Source: Oxyruncus cristatus (taxonomy: Eukaryota; Chordata; Aves; Passeriformes; Cotingidae). Taken from it: a stretch of 64,000 nt of DNA. Below the pieces are notes generated by a model, which made no database searches, had not been told where the DNA came from, and saw only the letters and a program-made list of their open reading frames with translations. Both the position numbers and the translations under genes were made by a program. Shown here piece by piece: positions 37,101 to 50,715 of this stretch. Every line of letters starts with the position of its first letter. Position 1 is the first letter of the stretch. The stretch lies in contig VXAY01004974.1 of assembly GCA_013399855.1 (NCBI GenBank), positions 620,001 through 684,000 of the forward strand, read 5' to 3'.

Positions 37101-40100
37101 TTGACTTCTGCTGCTGGAGTGACAGGGAAACAAAATGGAGGGATGTCATGGGAGAGGGAGAGCACAGAAGATGTGGGAGGAGGGTTAACATTGACAGTGA
37201 GGGGATGGGGAAAAATCAGACAGCAGAAGAAAGGGAAGGAGCTGTGAGAGATGGGGATAGAGCAGAACAGCAGCAGTGGGAAGAAATCAGAGCATGAGTA
37301 AAAGCTTCTTTGCTAATTGCAGAGGGAGGTGGAGGGTGAAATCCAACCAGAAATGGTACAAGTGGCTTTGTGGCAAGAGTAAGGGGGATAATTAATGGGG
37401 ATTTCTTGTGAAATAGGAAGAGGAAAACTGACCTGCTCCAAACAAAGCAGGAAATATTGGGAGGTATAGCAATTTCACAGCTTTCAAGTTTTCTTTATAG
37501 ATCTGTCAGGGAGGGCTATTTCATACTTGGCAACATCAGCAGTATCAAATCTGAGAGTTCAAAAATCACAACTCTAGCCCTCCCCAGGCATTGAAAGTTT
37601 CTTTAAAGTAATATGTTTTGGGTTGTCTTTATATGTTTTTGATGCCTTATATACTTGAATCCTGTTTTCATGGAGCTAAAAAATAATGTAAAAAATTACC
37701 TTCAAGAAATTCTAAAAATTTGAGAACTGAAGGTATATAAATGCACCACAACTGGTAACAAAATCATATGAGTTGGTATTTCACTGGACTGTGACTAACA
37801 CTGACCATATGAGATTAGATGAGAACTCCCATGGTCCTGGAGCATTTAATCATCTGCATATTTGATGGCACACTGAAGTGGGTCTGTTTCCTGCTTAATC
37901 TGATACTGTATCTTGCCACAGGGGGAACTGACAGTGCCAGAGGACTTGGCAGCTCCTCTCCCTGAGGAGAAGTGGCAGTGAGCCAAGACTGAGGAGGAGT
38001 GCCACAGAAGTAAGACAGTGAATGAGGTAAGGAGATACAATCACAGAATGATCATGTCATGGACAGGTAGCAATACAGCTTTCCTAATCCATCGTTTAAG
38101 TGTAGTGAGCAAGTGGTTACCATTATTACACTGCCAAGACATTCATCTGCAATTATGTTTTGTTTTCATGATATATCTTAATAACAGAGTGACTGTCCAG
38201 CCCTCCAAGGTTAACTACCCTTGCACTGGACTACTCCCTTATCATCAGTATTATCAACCCCTTAGCTTGAAGATGTTCCTAGAATATCAAGCTGAATGAG
38301 TAAAACCACAAGCAAACCATGAAGTTAAGGATGATCTTTAATAGAAATCATCAACCTTAACTCATTGGTGAAATGTCAACTGAATGTATTTTTACTGGTT
38401 GCTATGTATGGAAGGAGTAATGGTTCTAGCTACAAGTCCATACTTGGGAGACCATACAAAAAATCCTTACGTTTGGAAAGCACTTTCTACTATAGATACA
38501 AGACTTCAAAAGTATAAAATACCTTAATAAAGGGGGTCCCTTTTTTTTAACACTTGGACTAGAGCATTTGTCATGATAAATTCCATTTCTGGACAACATA
38601 GAAACTGATTGGAGACATGGACATAAATAATGTCAGGAGTGAAAGACCTTTAGAAACTTCTCTGCAGGCTCTGCTGTATGTGAGGGGAGAATTTTTCTGA
38701 GATACATACCTAGCAGTAGGGACATTTAAAATAAAACAGTGTGCAAACCCCACCCAAAACCTACATTCCCCTACACACTTCAAGAGAGGAGAGTAAGGCA
38801 GAGATGATGGATGTTGGTCTTGCCAGTTAATGTGCTATTCAATGGAGTTAGATGCTATGGGGATGAAGGCAGCTTAAGAGCTTCTATAGACTGTGAAAGA
38901 ATAATTCTATCACTGCTAAAGCATGTAACACCTGCTTACGCAGGGGTTCTAACATCAGGGAGAAATTTTCAGCAATGTAATAAAAAAGCTTCACATTCGG
39001 GGAGGTCAGATGTGATGATTTAAAAAATCATGATAAAAGTAGATTAAATAGGAAATCACAATGAAAATTGGCTGTCATGATGAAAGCTGGGTAGAAAATA
39101 AGCCAAATTAATCTTCCTCAAATGACTAAAAAAACTACCCAGCTGACATCAAACCCTTTATTAGAATAAGCCATCCTAAATTAGTTAATGGAAGACAACT
39201 TACAATGTGTTTATTGGTCCATCCCTTATTTACTAATATTTATGTACTTGACCCTGCAAGCTGATTTTTTGTGAGATGGTGATACCTGGTACCAGTTACA
39301 AGCATTGGAAAGAAAGAGACCAGCCACTCCCTTTCACTGTAGTAGCCAGTGAGGATACCACAGTGTTGTTCAGAGTTGGAATCCTTCTCTGATGCTTCTT
39401 GGAGAGATTGTTGGAAATGGACCAGAGAGATTTTGAATCAGTCTGATGAGGAAGAAGTAGGGGGAACTGAATCTAAACTTTTCACATGACAGAAAGATCT
39501 GACACAGGAACTGTGATACATTTGGGGAGTGTAAAAGCGAAAGGATGCACAAAATGGAAACGCATATGTATTTGTTTTAAAAGACTACATAAGCCTGCTC
39601 TCCTCAGTGTTTCCAAATTATTGGCTGATCCTGGGGCTTCCTTCTAGAGGTCTCTGAATCTTGTTTGCTCTTCCAGACATTGAAGTCCCACGTGCAGGTT
39701 TGAGGTACCAGGTCAGAGCCCATGAAAGCCTCCCACTCCTGACTGTCCTACGCTCTTTTGGTTCAAGCCCTAGTCCTCTGGGAGTTCAAACATCCTTGTC
39801 AGTGCAAAACTCTCACATCTGTTTCAAATTACACAGGAAGATGATAATTTCATTGAATGCTCCAGTCAGATTTATAGAGTCCTAAATGCACGTTGTGACT
39901 GATACTGGACACTAATGCCTCTAGGTTTTGTCTGCAGAAGAGCTCGGGCTGTTATTACTTCTCTGGTCAAAGGTTACACTTCCTGCTCTCTATCAATGCA
40001 GTCAGCATGTAAGTGTCTTCAGATATTAGTCAGATCACTTTTTCACAAGAACCACACTAGTGAGGATCTGCCCGTAAGAGTTAGCAAAGTTAGAGTTGCA

Positions 40101-43100
40101 TCAAGAAGATGTGTTCAAGTCTTCCTAGTAGTTGGGACTATATACTTTCATAATTTGAGAAATTGTGGGAGGTTGTTTGGGGTACTTCTGTCTACTCAAA
40201 CAATCATTATCATCAACCATCATACACATAGCCCATATCAAAAATTTTAGAAAACTCTGTAGCCATAATCACCATTAATAAAACCTATAAAATAAGCAAA
40301 AATATATCTTTGTCCTGGAAGAGTCTGTACTGCATGCCCCTGAATGCCTTCTGGTAAGGGGATAAGACCTTTGCAGGAGTAAAGTTCTCTAGCCATGAGA
40401 GGTGTCACTCCATGTTAACTCCACAAGAATTATTTTTAGAATAGCCACAGGAACATTTGTCTTTTTTACTTGATCTAGTTCTTTTCTTATTATTCAGCTG
40501 TAAGAGTTCATTGGAAACCCAGTGTGTTTGAAATACCAGAGAGAAGATGTTCTGGAGCTGAGCTACTTTTCTTAGACATCCACATCATCTCAGTTCATGT
40601 GTCTGTGTGGTTTGAAATAATGTCCATTCTAAAGACCACTTGTGTCAGCTGGACAATGCTCTCACTCTACCTTAACTTGGACCATGTTGAAAATAAAACA
40701 GCTTCTTTCTGTACTGCCTTCTCTTTTGGTTCCCTGCCCAAGCTGGTGCAGCATTCTTTGTAATGGGTTGTGAAGAATAGTTCCTCCTCTTATCTACGCA
40801 CATTCTTATTGAGACAAATAAGTCCCTTCGAATAAATAATCAGTCATGACAAAATGTAACTTTATGTGTAGGTGGTGGTAGTTTCCCCTTCTTATGAACT
40901 TTTTTTAAGGTAGTTAAACAAACCTTTCTGGGCCCATCTTCTCCACTAGCCACCCGACATTCTTCATCCCAATTTTCATTTTTGTTTCTTCAGATAAACC
41001 CTCCAATCTTACTTGATTCCCCTGGGGCAAACTTTGAAGGTCAACTAATTCAGCAAAGTGAAGTTTAATTTGCTGAAGGAAGGGATTATTAATTGGTTCT
41101 GATTCTTTTTGTTGATTTTTCAAGTTTCTTATATACAAGTCACAGGTGCATAGAATTTGGCCAATACCTTTGGAAAAATACGTGATGATGGTGATGTCAA
41201 CTTCTAAAAGCGCAGTGACCATGTTAAGGATTCAGTTTTAATGATCTACAGGTACACCTTAAAGACAGATAAAAATTTAATTTAAAAAAATCGCATTACC
41301 ATTTTTTGTGATTAAGTTAATGAAGATACTGTACTGGTTGAAAGGAAGACATGAAAACATTGTTTTGTTTCTTCAATGTGGGCATAGATGAGAAACCTAC
41401 AAAATATTAATAGTTGAAAGAAAAGTCAAAAAGTCAGTTTGGGGAGAGAGGTAAGACTTTCAAACATTCAAGTTCATACGTAAACTTGTGTGTATTTGAT
41501 ACTGAAGAATTCAAAAAGGAAAACCTTATTTAGGGGAAGAAATAGAACATGATATAGCTGGACCTGATTCCTGCTCAGAAATTCCATAGGAAGTAGGCAA
41601 CAAATGTTCTGCTGCAAGAGGAATATTTGGGGCTTACCACAAATACTAAATGACATCACTGCTTTTGGTGCTGGCAGAAGTGCCAGTTGCTCTGAGTTGC
41701 ATTTGCACACCTCGTGCTCTCATGGTGTATCACTGCCCAGATGTTTTACACAAAAAAAAAAAAAGTAATTTCTTTAAAGTCATCTTTTTGACCATGTTTT
41801 CAGAATCACGAACTTGCAATAAAACAGAAATGGTTTTGAAGTGAAAAGTGGATATGGCTAAGAATTTTTTTGCCTCAATACTCTGCCTGACCACTTGAGT
41901 CATATTTAATTCTGCCTTAATTTGACACAGAAAAAGAGGTCAAGGAATTTTCTGGGCTGAGTCTTACAGTTTGCAAATTAGGAAGTAGCGCTAAAACGCA
42001 GCTAACTGTAGCGATTCACTATTCATTGTTTTAAGAGCCTTTTCTGTCAATCATTTTTCCCGTGAAATAGTTTGACATCACCATATTTTATGACAATTTA
42101 AGTGATTTTTATCTCTGATGGTTTCATAAAGTTGCCCACATGAGCTTGTAAACAAGCATTAAGATGAAGTTTATTTGTTTGTTGGCATTTTTTTCCTTGA
42201 TTTCTCCCCTAGTCCATATAAGCTCTTGTACTGTCCTTGCTGCACTATCTGAGAACCACCCAAAAATGCGTCAAACAACATGACTACATGAAACACATGA
42301 AACATATTTCACATGTAGTTTGTCCTTTCTTCAATCCTCTCCTTGAAGAGAAAATTGAATGCTTTGGCAGACTTTTATTGCTTAATTGTAGGGGGTTTTT
42401 TGGGAGGGGGTATATCTATGGCATGTGTTGATTTGAAAATTGAAGAATTATGTCTGGTACTTAGAGTAGTTGGTGATATTTGTGCTGATGCTGCTACTAC
42501 AACAGCTCATTCTTGGCTGACTCTTGAAGTGTTAGGTTCCTCAAATGCAAATATTGTCCACTTAAGGGCATGGCCTAATGTCTGAAACTTCACTAGTAAT
42601 CCTCTAGGAGTCTGGGTAGGAGATAGAGGAATGGGTTATAATAGCACAGCCTTGGGTTATTGCAAATCTCTACATGCCATCCTGTCTGATAAACATGAAA
42701 GTATTGTGGGATCTTCCTTTGGTTCTTAACATTGTGCGTGCTTGGTATGTCAGGCTACTGTTCCCTATTCTGCAACCACCTTGTAAGCTTTTTTTGAAGA
42801 AATGTATTGATTTTAAAATTGCTCTCTTGACTTCTTTATTATTGTCTATTTTTATTTAATTGATTTTCTTTCTACATAAGCTTCTGGAGACTCTGTGAAG
42901 GAAAAGGGGGAAAAAAGTCAAACAACAACCAACAGCTGATTTCTGGTTAAAGATCCCATGGCATTTCTCAAGATTCAGCTGATAGTGCTAATTTTCCAAT
43001 CAAATTCTCTTTAATTAATAATATTTTTATCCCCTGTAGCTAAATTATGACAGGACTTGTTTCATTAGTATTCTCTTGTGTTGTATCTGTATGGCATATG

Positions 43101-44179
43101 GTATGCTGCTGCTGGGTGTTGTTAAAACATTATATTCCTGTCCTCTTAAGGAGTTTTTAAGCTGGGCAGAGTGGCTCATATGCACGTTTGAGCGTACAAC
43201 ACCTACACCCATTCTGACTCATACATAGTCAGTATTTAGTAAAAAAAGCACTTTGCTGCTAAATAAATGAAAACAGTATTATTAGAATGAATGTCCAAAC
43301 AGGATTGATTCTGTGTATTTTATAGCATCTGCTATTGCTCTGTTTTCAAGCTACTAATGTGTTCAAGTCTGCATAATATTGTAATTTACAGATACAATAC
43401 TGGAGTTTGTCTGAGAGTACCAATGTTGGCTTGTTTTTGTTTAGTATTAAGTTTTGGCAGAGACTAACCATACATGAACAATATTTTGAAGTGAACAATA
43501 TCTTGTAGTCTACATTTCTAATGTATATGTTAGTTACTTTTAGTCCTTGAGTCCATTTTCTATCAGCTGCAAAAAAGCTCTATCTTCTTTTCCTTGAATT
43601 TAGTAAAAACTACTGAAGCTCAACATCAAAGGTCAAATGTAGGTGTTATGAGGACAGTGGTGACTTCAAAGTTATGAAAACCTACTAAACTAACTGTAGG
43701 AGGAGAAACACCTTCTTGTCCCTTTCTGATTTCCATTACATTAGAGGAGAATAACATGCCATTATTCTGTATTTACTCTTTCTATCTAGTTCATTTACAA
43801 GCGTAAGGCACAAGAAATCGGTGATTAGTGTACATAGGTATGGAAAGACATGTTACCTGTTAATGTAATGAAGCAGCATAATTCATTCTTTGCTGTCTAC
43901 ATTATGTAGAGGGAAGCAAATGTGCATTAATCATGCAGAAAGCAGGAAATTGAGATGTATGGAAGGGAAGAGTGATATGATACATGAACCCATCCCCCAG
44001 ACTCACAGAGCTGGCAACAGGTCCATTTTTGAATAATGTATATTTTGACAGACATGTCATTTGACAGACAGGGCTGACCAGAAGGGATGTAAGGAAGCAG
44101 CTAGTTATTAGCAAGAAAGAGGAGGGAACAAAGCGTTATTACATCTATCACAAAGTAATCCTGACCCAGTTAGCATCTG
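37101..44179. other. Non-coding unique sequence, no gene seen
   Basis: From about 37100 to 37400 the plus strand is strongly purine-rich (GGGAGAGGGAGAG-like). Beyond that it is ordinary AT-rich DNA with short frames. A 13-base A run lies near 41752-41764. At 42391-42412 several G runs occur close together, but four runs of three are not cleanly present for a quadruplex call. Confidence 0.45.
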
Positions 44180-44990
44180 CTAACATGGAGGCACTGGCTG
44201 ACAGGTTTCAGAGAGCAGCATCCACAGGGAGTCATCATCGACCACTGACGTTTCTGGTGAGTGGCGCATCCTGCACAGGTTGCTACCAACGCTAGCACTG
44301 CTCAGCATCGCTTGGTCCCAGCTTCCTGACAGCCCTGCTCTGCACAATTCCTGCACAGAGAGACACGGACAGGGAAAAGTGGAGGGCATCACCTGCCTGT
44401 TGAGAGAACTGTGCGTCCCAGGCTTGTAGCCTGCTTGCTGTCTCAGGCAAAGCTGTTGGCAGTTTGTCCTGTAGCAGAAGCAAAGTTCAGCCTGCAAGAT
44501 GCCACCTGGGCAACTGGCAAGGGTGCAGGCTCAACAGCCTGCTGGGGCAAGGGCAGCCCAGGGCTAAAACTCATTCTGAGAGTAGACAAGTGCAGAGAGC
44601 CCCCGGCTCCTCCACTCATCATGTGTGATCTGTGCCCATGCTTCCCGTGTCCACGTGGCTCACAGAGGGAGACAAACTCATTCAAAATCCACTGTGCCAA
44701 GCAGAGCAGCACTTGAGCATTTCTCACTAAAACTCTGTCTCCTGGAGTGCAGGACCAGCTTGGCACTAGCTGTGCCAAGGCAAGCAAGACAAAACCCTGG
44801 AGTCTGCTCAGCTGGTCGCCGTCAGAGCCATATCCTGCCATCCTTCTTCCATCACCCTTTCCCCAAGGCACGGCATCAAGGCAAGAGAGGGATTATCTGG
44901 GCACCGCTTCCCTGATGCACTCCATGCTCCTTCAAGAAGGGGTGTCACATCCCAGAGAGCATTAGTGCTGCTTTGAGAGGCCTGAACTCT
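44180..44990. other. GC-richer patch with overlapping open frames
   Basis: This patch has higher GC than its flanks and a raised number of CpGs, including a CACGTG E-box within CCACGTGG at about 44651. Frames are open on both strands: 142 codons on the minus strand at 44443-44871, and 101 and 96 codons on the plus strand. None has a recognised domain, and no consistent exon with acceptor and donor stands out. I regard the frames as composition-driven. Confidence 0.35.
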
Positions 44991-45422
44991 TAATTCCTGA
45001 GGTCATTTGCAGGGCTGCAGTCCCTTCACCACGCACTGCTTTGCAGAGGGAAAACAGGAGCTGAATGGGAGCTGATCCACACTGTGATACAGCTTCATTT
45101 TACCCCCTCTTCTGTTCTTAGTGGTGCAGCTTGGTGGAGGTGGGATGTGAGAGTGAAAATCATGACTTCTGCAATACAATACTGATTTGTGGGCTCTGTT
45201 ATTCTGGCCAAGGCAGACATTGCTGAAGGGGCCCACCATATGCTTCTGCTTGATTAAATTTTAATTCACAAAATGCCGCATATGACATTCATATATACTT
45301 TTATATACATTTACACATACTTTGAATTTAATAAGGTCATAAAAATTGTGGAGATTAAACATTAAAGGAAAATCACAGAAAAGGCAACTCCAGATGATGT
45401 TCACCAGTCTACCATGCTCAGT
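44991..45422. other. Non-coding unique sequence
   Basis: Nothing nameable is seen. It holds a short minus-strand frame of 78 codons without a domain, then AT-rich DNA leading into the tandem duplication at 45423. Confidence 0.4.
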
Positions 45423-45504
45423 GTTACTTTTTTAGCTGCTACCTATCTTTCTACTAGTTGTCAGTTACTTTTTTAGCTGCTACCTATCTTTCTACTAGTT
45501 GTCA
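45423..45504. repeat. Perfect 41-bp tandem duplication
   Basis: The units 45423-45463 and 45464-45504 are identical over all 41 bases. Each begins GTTACTTTTTTAGC and ends CTAGTTGTCA. The lack of any difference indicates a recent duplication, or a duplication still maintained by slippage or conversion, or an assembly artefact. Confidence 0.95.
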
Positions 45505-48500
45505 CTTAAGGAAAGTTAAAATATTTTTTTTATTATGAGTCTCATAAAAAATGATCACCATTTATTTCACTGGTGGTTTATTTCCTTTTCTTCTTTCAGC
45601 TCTGTTTTTTTTTATACCTGTCTTGATTTAGATTTCGTTTGTGGGAATTTATTTTGCTTTTCTACTTCCCCAAATTCCAAAGCGCTTTATACTTAAAAGA
45701 AATCAAATAGATCTTTCCAAGGGGAAAGATATTTGTCTTGCTTAGGTAGTCTCATACTCAGGCAAATAACATATAATAAAAATAAATCCATATGGAGAAA
45801 AGTGATACTGATGAAACCATGGGCATAAGCACTGGGTAGCTCTAAGCCCTTGTGCTGGCTACAGGTAACAGGTTTTTACATTTAGTTTGTTTTTAATTAT
45901 TTAGGGGCTGTTAACTGAGAACTATGGTTCAGTTAATAGCACACAAGACTAGACTTTGTTACTTTTTCTTGATTTTGATCGTTCTGCTCTTCTCTCTCAT
46001 TTTGCATTTTCCCCACAGGTTCCCTCACATCAGGACAAAATCTGCCGGTCTGTAGTTTTGCTAGAGAAAAATTATTTTTCAAGAGCCCCTGGATGATATT
46101 TCCAGTCACTTTTTTGCCACATCATTTTGTCTCCAGCTGCCAGAAGAAATTTGAAATGCATCATAGTCACTACTCAAACTGATAACATGTGAGAAGTCCA
46201 GAAGAAATTGTTTATACAATTTCTGACACAGTATGTCTTGTAATGCTGCTCTGTGTCATGTTCCATAGTTTTATGTCCTAATCTGACATTATGAGATTAC
46301 ATAATACATTCAATCTTTAAACAAGTATTCCTTTGAAATGTTTGACAGAGTTATGGCACTTCAGATATTATTTCTTATTATGGACAGATAGGTCAAATCT
46401 GCAAACAATTTAATGGCCGTACATTGCTACCCTTGTCAAATCAATCCTCCTGGCAAGTGTGCTATCAGCAGTAGGAACATTTAGAAGCATAATCCTTCAA
46501 GGTGCTAAATATACCAGTACTCTAAACTCCAAGTGGAGCTGAAGGCTCTCAGCACCTCACTGAAGAAGGGCTCCAATTAACCTACTTTTATGGTAATCCT
46601 GAATGCAGGGACTTCCTGCGCATATGTTAGGATTCAAACTGCCCTTCAGATTTACTTCATTGAAACCTGAGAAGAAGCTATGCAACCGTGGACTAAAATG
46701 GCTCCATATGCTTCTTGGCTCCAGTATGTGCTGAGAATTTCTTTTTTTCTTTCTCTCAGCTGAGAATGCTGCTCTCAGTTCTGCTGAGCTTCAGTGAAAT
46801 GTGGTATTCTCGTTTACACTTTAACCCTGATCCCAAATAAATCACCTCATGCCACCACTTAGCTTAGCAGCAGCAGGCAAATTGAAAGGGTTTGATGTGT
46901 CAGAAGGGGACCAAACTTGACCCCTGAATCCTAGCAAAGAAGTGTTTCCTTGTTTAAAGAGTTGGAGAAGAGAACAGTGCCTGAAATACAGTGATATGGT
47001 TAATCCTCAAACAGGTTGTCCAAGGAAGGCCTGGCAGATCTGATGGCTTCCTTTATTAGAGCACTGACCTTGTGCATGTGTACATTAGCTGAAGTGCCAT
47101 CTGCACTGGGAGATCATTGGTCTCTCATTTTATCTGGCTTGCTTTCTGATTCAAGGGGAATTCCTCTCTGACTCATCCAGATGAAAGTCCTAATGTAGGA
47201 AAGAAACATCACACCAAGAGCGAGATGCTGGACCTGTGAGACTTCCAGGACACTTCTGGTTTTTTTGAAGGTATCGTGGAAACACTAGTTTTCATTTCAG
47301 AAACAATAATGCCTGCCATATTCCTGCTTCTCCCCAAAACTGCCGGTTTCATACCTTCTCCCTGAATACCTATCACAGTTCCCATCTTCTGATGTGCTGT
47401 GAAAGTCAGGAGGCACTTCCCTCAGCCGGGAAAGCACACCAAGGGGTCGCCCAATGCAAACGGCAGCACATGTCACCAGACCCGGCACGAGTGTCCTTCC
47501 CCCATCTCCCCACTGCTTAACCAACACCCTTTGGACATGTTTCTCTGTGAAACATTTCAGATATGCAATGCAGGGCTGAGGGAGAAGGATCAGGGTCATG
47601 ACCAAGAAGTCTGAGAGGGAATGTGTGCGCCTAGGAGGCACTGGGCGGTGCAGCATGTTCCCTCAAGCCTCATGCAGGTGCACTGAATAAATCAGCCCTA
47701 GATTGCTTTAAAGTATGCAGGAATTTTTTTATAGCCAGAGGAGCATGCAGTAAGGGTGTCTGGGAATGAAAAGAGGGTCAGCACCAGCTCTGTATCTTTA
47801 CAAAAATTAAGTCTAAATCAGGGAATATGTGGTGATTGTAGGGACTCGCAAGTAGTCTTGGAGTACCAGCTGAAAGAGGGAGATCATCAAAAGGCAGCTC
47901 TCGAATTGGATCCTGCTCTTTAGCCAGAGTTAATAGGAATAAGACCTCTGAATTTGCTGCAAATGGTGATTTGTTTCTGACTCTGCAGAGCCCTGCTGTG
48001 AAGAGCCCTGGAGCCATGACACATAAAAAAGGGGAAAAAAGACTTAAATTGGCGAAGAGAAAATAAATTCCATGTCCTAATGCTGACAGTTTAGATATGT
48101 GGGGTTTTTTTCACAGAAGCCAATAAAATAAATCCTGTAAACAAAGAGTTTTAAATATTCCTTCACTGTAACATGATGTCCCCACTTGCTAGGAAGGCAT
48201 TTGTGTTCATGGAAAAACCAAATCACTATGTACTTATTCCAATGGATTATTTGAATATTCCAATTAAAAAGTTAATTTTTTTTATAATAACAGATTAGTG
48301 GTGAAGTAGCATTTAGCTATGATACCACACTGGTGTTGAGTAGGAATGTCAAAGCTAATTTTACCTTTTAATAAGAATGAATCAGCACAGTGAGAAACAC
48401 CTTTTGTAGCACATTACATATTTGCAATTCCTCCCAATATATTTACCTCTTTCTTCTGAAGAGACCTCATTCTGTTTTCTTCTTGTTATTCCAGTTTATT

Positions 48501-50640
48501 ACAACAGTATGAACTACTCTGAGTCTGTGTACAAATATTCATGTACACACATACAATCTTTAAGCTGATTTGAATAACTCTGGTTTATGAATAAGTGCCT
48601 CAGGAGTCCTTAGTAAATCTCAGTAAAGGCACACTATAAAAACAGGGGAGGTTTCTTATTAAGTATTTCCTAATTCGTTAAATAATTCTGGGTTCTTTTA
48701 GGAAGTTCATAAGAAGGGACATTTCAGAAATTAGTGTTGTGAAATGTGAGCATTTTGTTACTGTTCCTAATACACAAAGATACATTATCTCGTTTCTGCT
48801 TTTCTCATACAGGTGTTGGAAAGGTTAAAATCACCTCAGATTTGTAATTATGAGAGTGTGGTTTGAACTGCTCATAGTTCTCTAAAATCTTAATCAGAAT
48901 AGCTGAGATTTGCTGTGGCTCAAAATTATTTTCTCAAATAAAAATGTTTAACCATTTCTGATAACAAGTTGAGAGAAAAACAGATTGTTTTCTTCCTGTT
49001 AAAAAACATTAAAGGCATGTTGAAAAACTTTTCCATTCATTGTCACGGGGAAGTTGTGAGGATACTTGTTCTGCTACTGTGTCTGTTCCTATTCTTGTGA
49101 AAAAAAGTCTATCACATTCAGCAAAGCCTCCAACAAAAGCAGGGTAAGAACAAACTCCAAATAAACCAGTAAACCCCATTTTTTTACCAGTAAAGTAGAC
49201 CAGTTTATTTGAGCTTGGAGATTCAGTACTGTAATAATCGCAATCTCTGCAGATGCCCCTCCACTAGTCACTCAGAGCCTGGTAAAAGCATCATCTCCAG
49301 CACACAAATGAACATCTCCTGCACAGTGGCCATGGGACCCAGACACTGTGATGCAGCTGAATTTTATACAAGCTATACATTATTTTTAAAAGTGTTTTAA
49401 TAAACAGTTTCATTAGTTACAATAATTTGGGTATTTGTATTCTCATAACTGATGAACAGGTTATCATACTGTTTATGGTTTAGTCCTGTATAAATAGCAC
49501 TCAAAATTGCATATATGTATCATCTTCAAGTAGCAGAGCGCTGTAGCACATGCCTAATTTTAAGTGTTTAAGTAACTTCCATGGAACTTAGGGGTGATTT
49601 TAAAAACTGTACTTTGAATGTTTTGACAAATTTGATTAGATATCCAAGGAGCACCTCAGTTAGGTTCACTTGCATTGCCATAAATATAAACAAAACAATT
49701 ACTTTAACATTATATATACAGATGACATTTCTGCAATTATCCATTAGCAGCAAGACCTATCCCATGGGCTAGAAAAACTGTTTGGCAGGTGAGATTCCTT
49801 ACCAGTTTCACAGTTGAACAGATTATCTCATGGTTTTGGCTGTACAAATTACTGAGTACTAAGCCTGTGATGCCTATTATGACTCTAAGTGAGAAACAAT
49901 TTAGTAAGTAAATGCTTTTGCACTCACATAGAACTAGAAATACCACTTCACATATATATTCAGTAGAACTGAGCCATGTGATTAAACTTTATCTTTCCTT
50001 TTTCTGTGTATGATCTACTGGTTCAAATATTTAAATACCTGCTGACAGTTTAATACAGATTATCTTGATCACACAGAAATATAATAAGATTTAATTCCTC
50101 GGTGTACTTATCTGTATCAGCTCTCACATATCCACTTACAAAGGCTATTGTCTGAACTCCTGAAAACAAGATCTCAATGAGGAATTTCTGGTTTTGCAAA
50201 GTAGCCGTGTCTCTTCATGGGGAAATGTGGAAGTGTATGTATAGTCTAGGGAGAATTTCTTAAGGGATGAATGACCAAGGAGTTTGCATTCTAAATTTCC
50301 AGATAGCTGAAGCAAAGAAGACCAACAGAGAGTCACAGCTTCAGAACTGCTGGCAGGAGATGACGACTGGGGTCAAAAACTGGAAACCAGGACCAGGCTG
50401 GTTTGTAATTTTTCTTCCCTTAGTTTTGTCTTTTCTGAGGCTTTTCTAAACTTATGAGCAGAGATCTCTCAAAAGCAGAAAAGTTTGTCTTAAAGGCAAA
50501 CCTAGAGAGAGATGATGTGAAGCACATAGAACAGATTCTAGTCTGGAGTTAATTCCATTTAGCTGGAAGTCTGTTGTGATCCTGAAATGCTTAGAAATTT
50601 AAGGTTACATTCAAATGGGATCTTGGAAGCAGGTTGTTGC
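45505..50640. other. Non-coding unique sequence, no gene seen
   Basis: Frames are short; the longest is 119 codons on the minus strand at 47297-47656, without a recognised domain. A segment at 45668-45690 (AAAGCGCTTTATA) faintly resembles the MIR-like SINE core but is not extended. A polyadenylation-like AATAAA occurs at 49399, without transcript evidence. Confidence 0.45.
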
Positions 50641-50715
50641 TTGCAAGTTTGTTCCAGCCTGCAAGCCTGCTACAGCTTGTAAATTTAATTTTAGCTCTGG
50701 AACTTGCTCCAGTTT
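50641..50715. repeat. Degenerate 18-20 bp tandem array
   Basis: About four units follow each other: TTGCAAGTTTGTTCCAGCC, TGCAAGCCTGCTACAGCT, TGTAAATTTAATTTTAGCTC and TGGAACTTGCTCCAGTTT. Each has a TGCAAG-like start and a CCAGC/ACAGC/TTAGC-like end. The array looks like an old minisatellite that has drifted. Confidence 0.5.

Noticed and set aside
42391..42412. Possible G-quadruplex from clustered G runs
   Set aside because: Only three runs of at least three Gs are separated by loops, so the usual four-run rule is not met. The same holds for the G runs at 18594-18611.
43151..43180. GCTGGGCAGAGTGGCTCATATGC looks like the start of a primate Alu (GCCGGGCGTGGTGGCTCA)
   Set aside because: The similarity stops after about 20 bases, no A-rich tail or second monomer follows, and the CR1 content points to a bird.
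44443..44871. 142-codon minus-strand frame
   Set aside because: Overlapping open frames on the opposite strand and raised GC explain it. No family is recognised.
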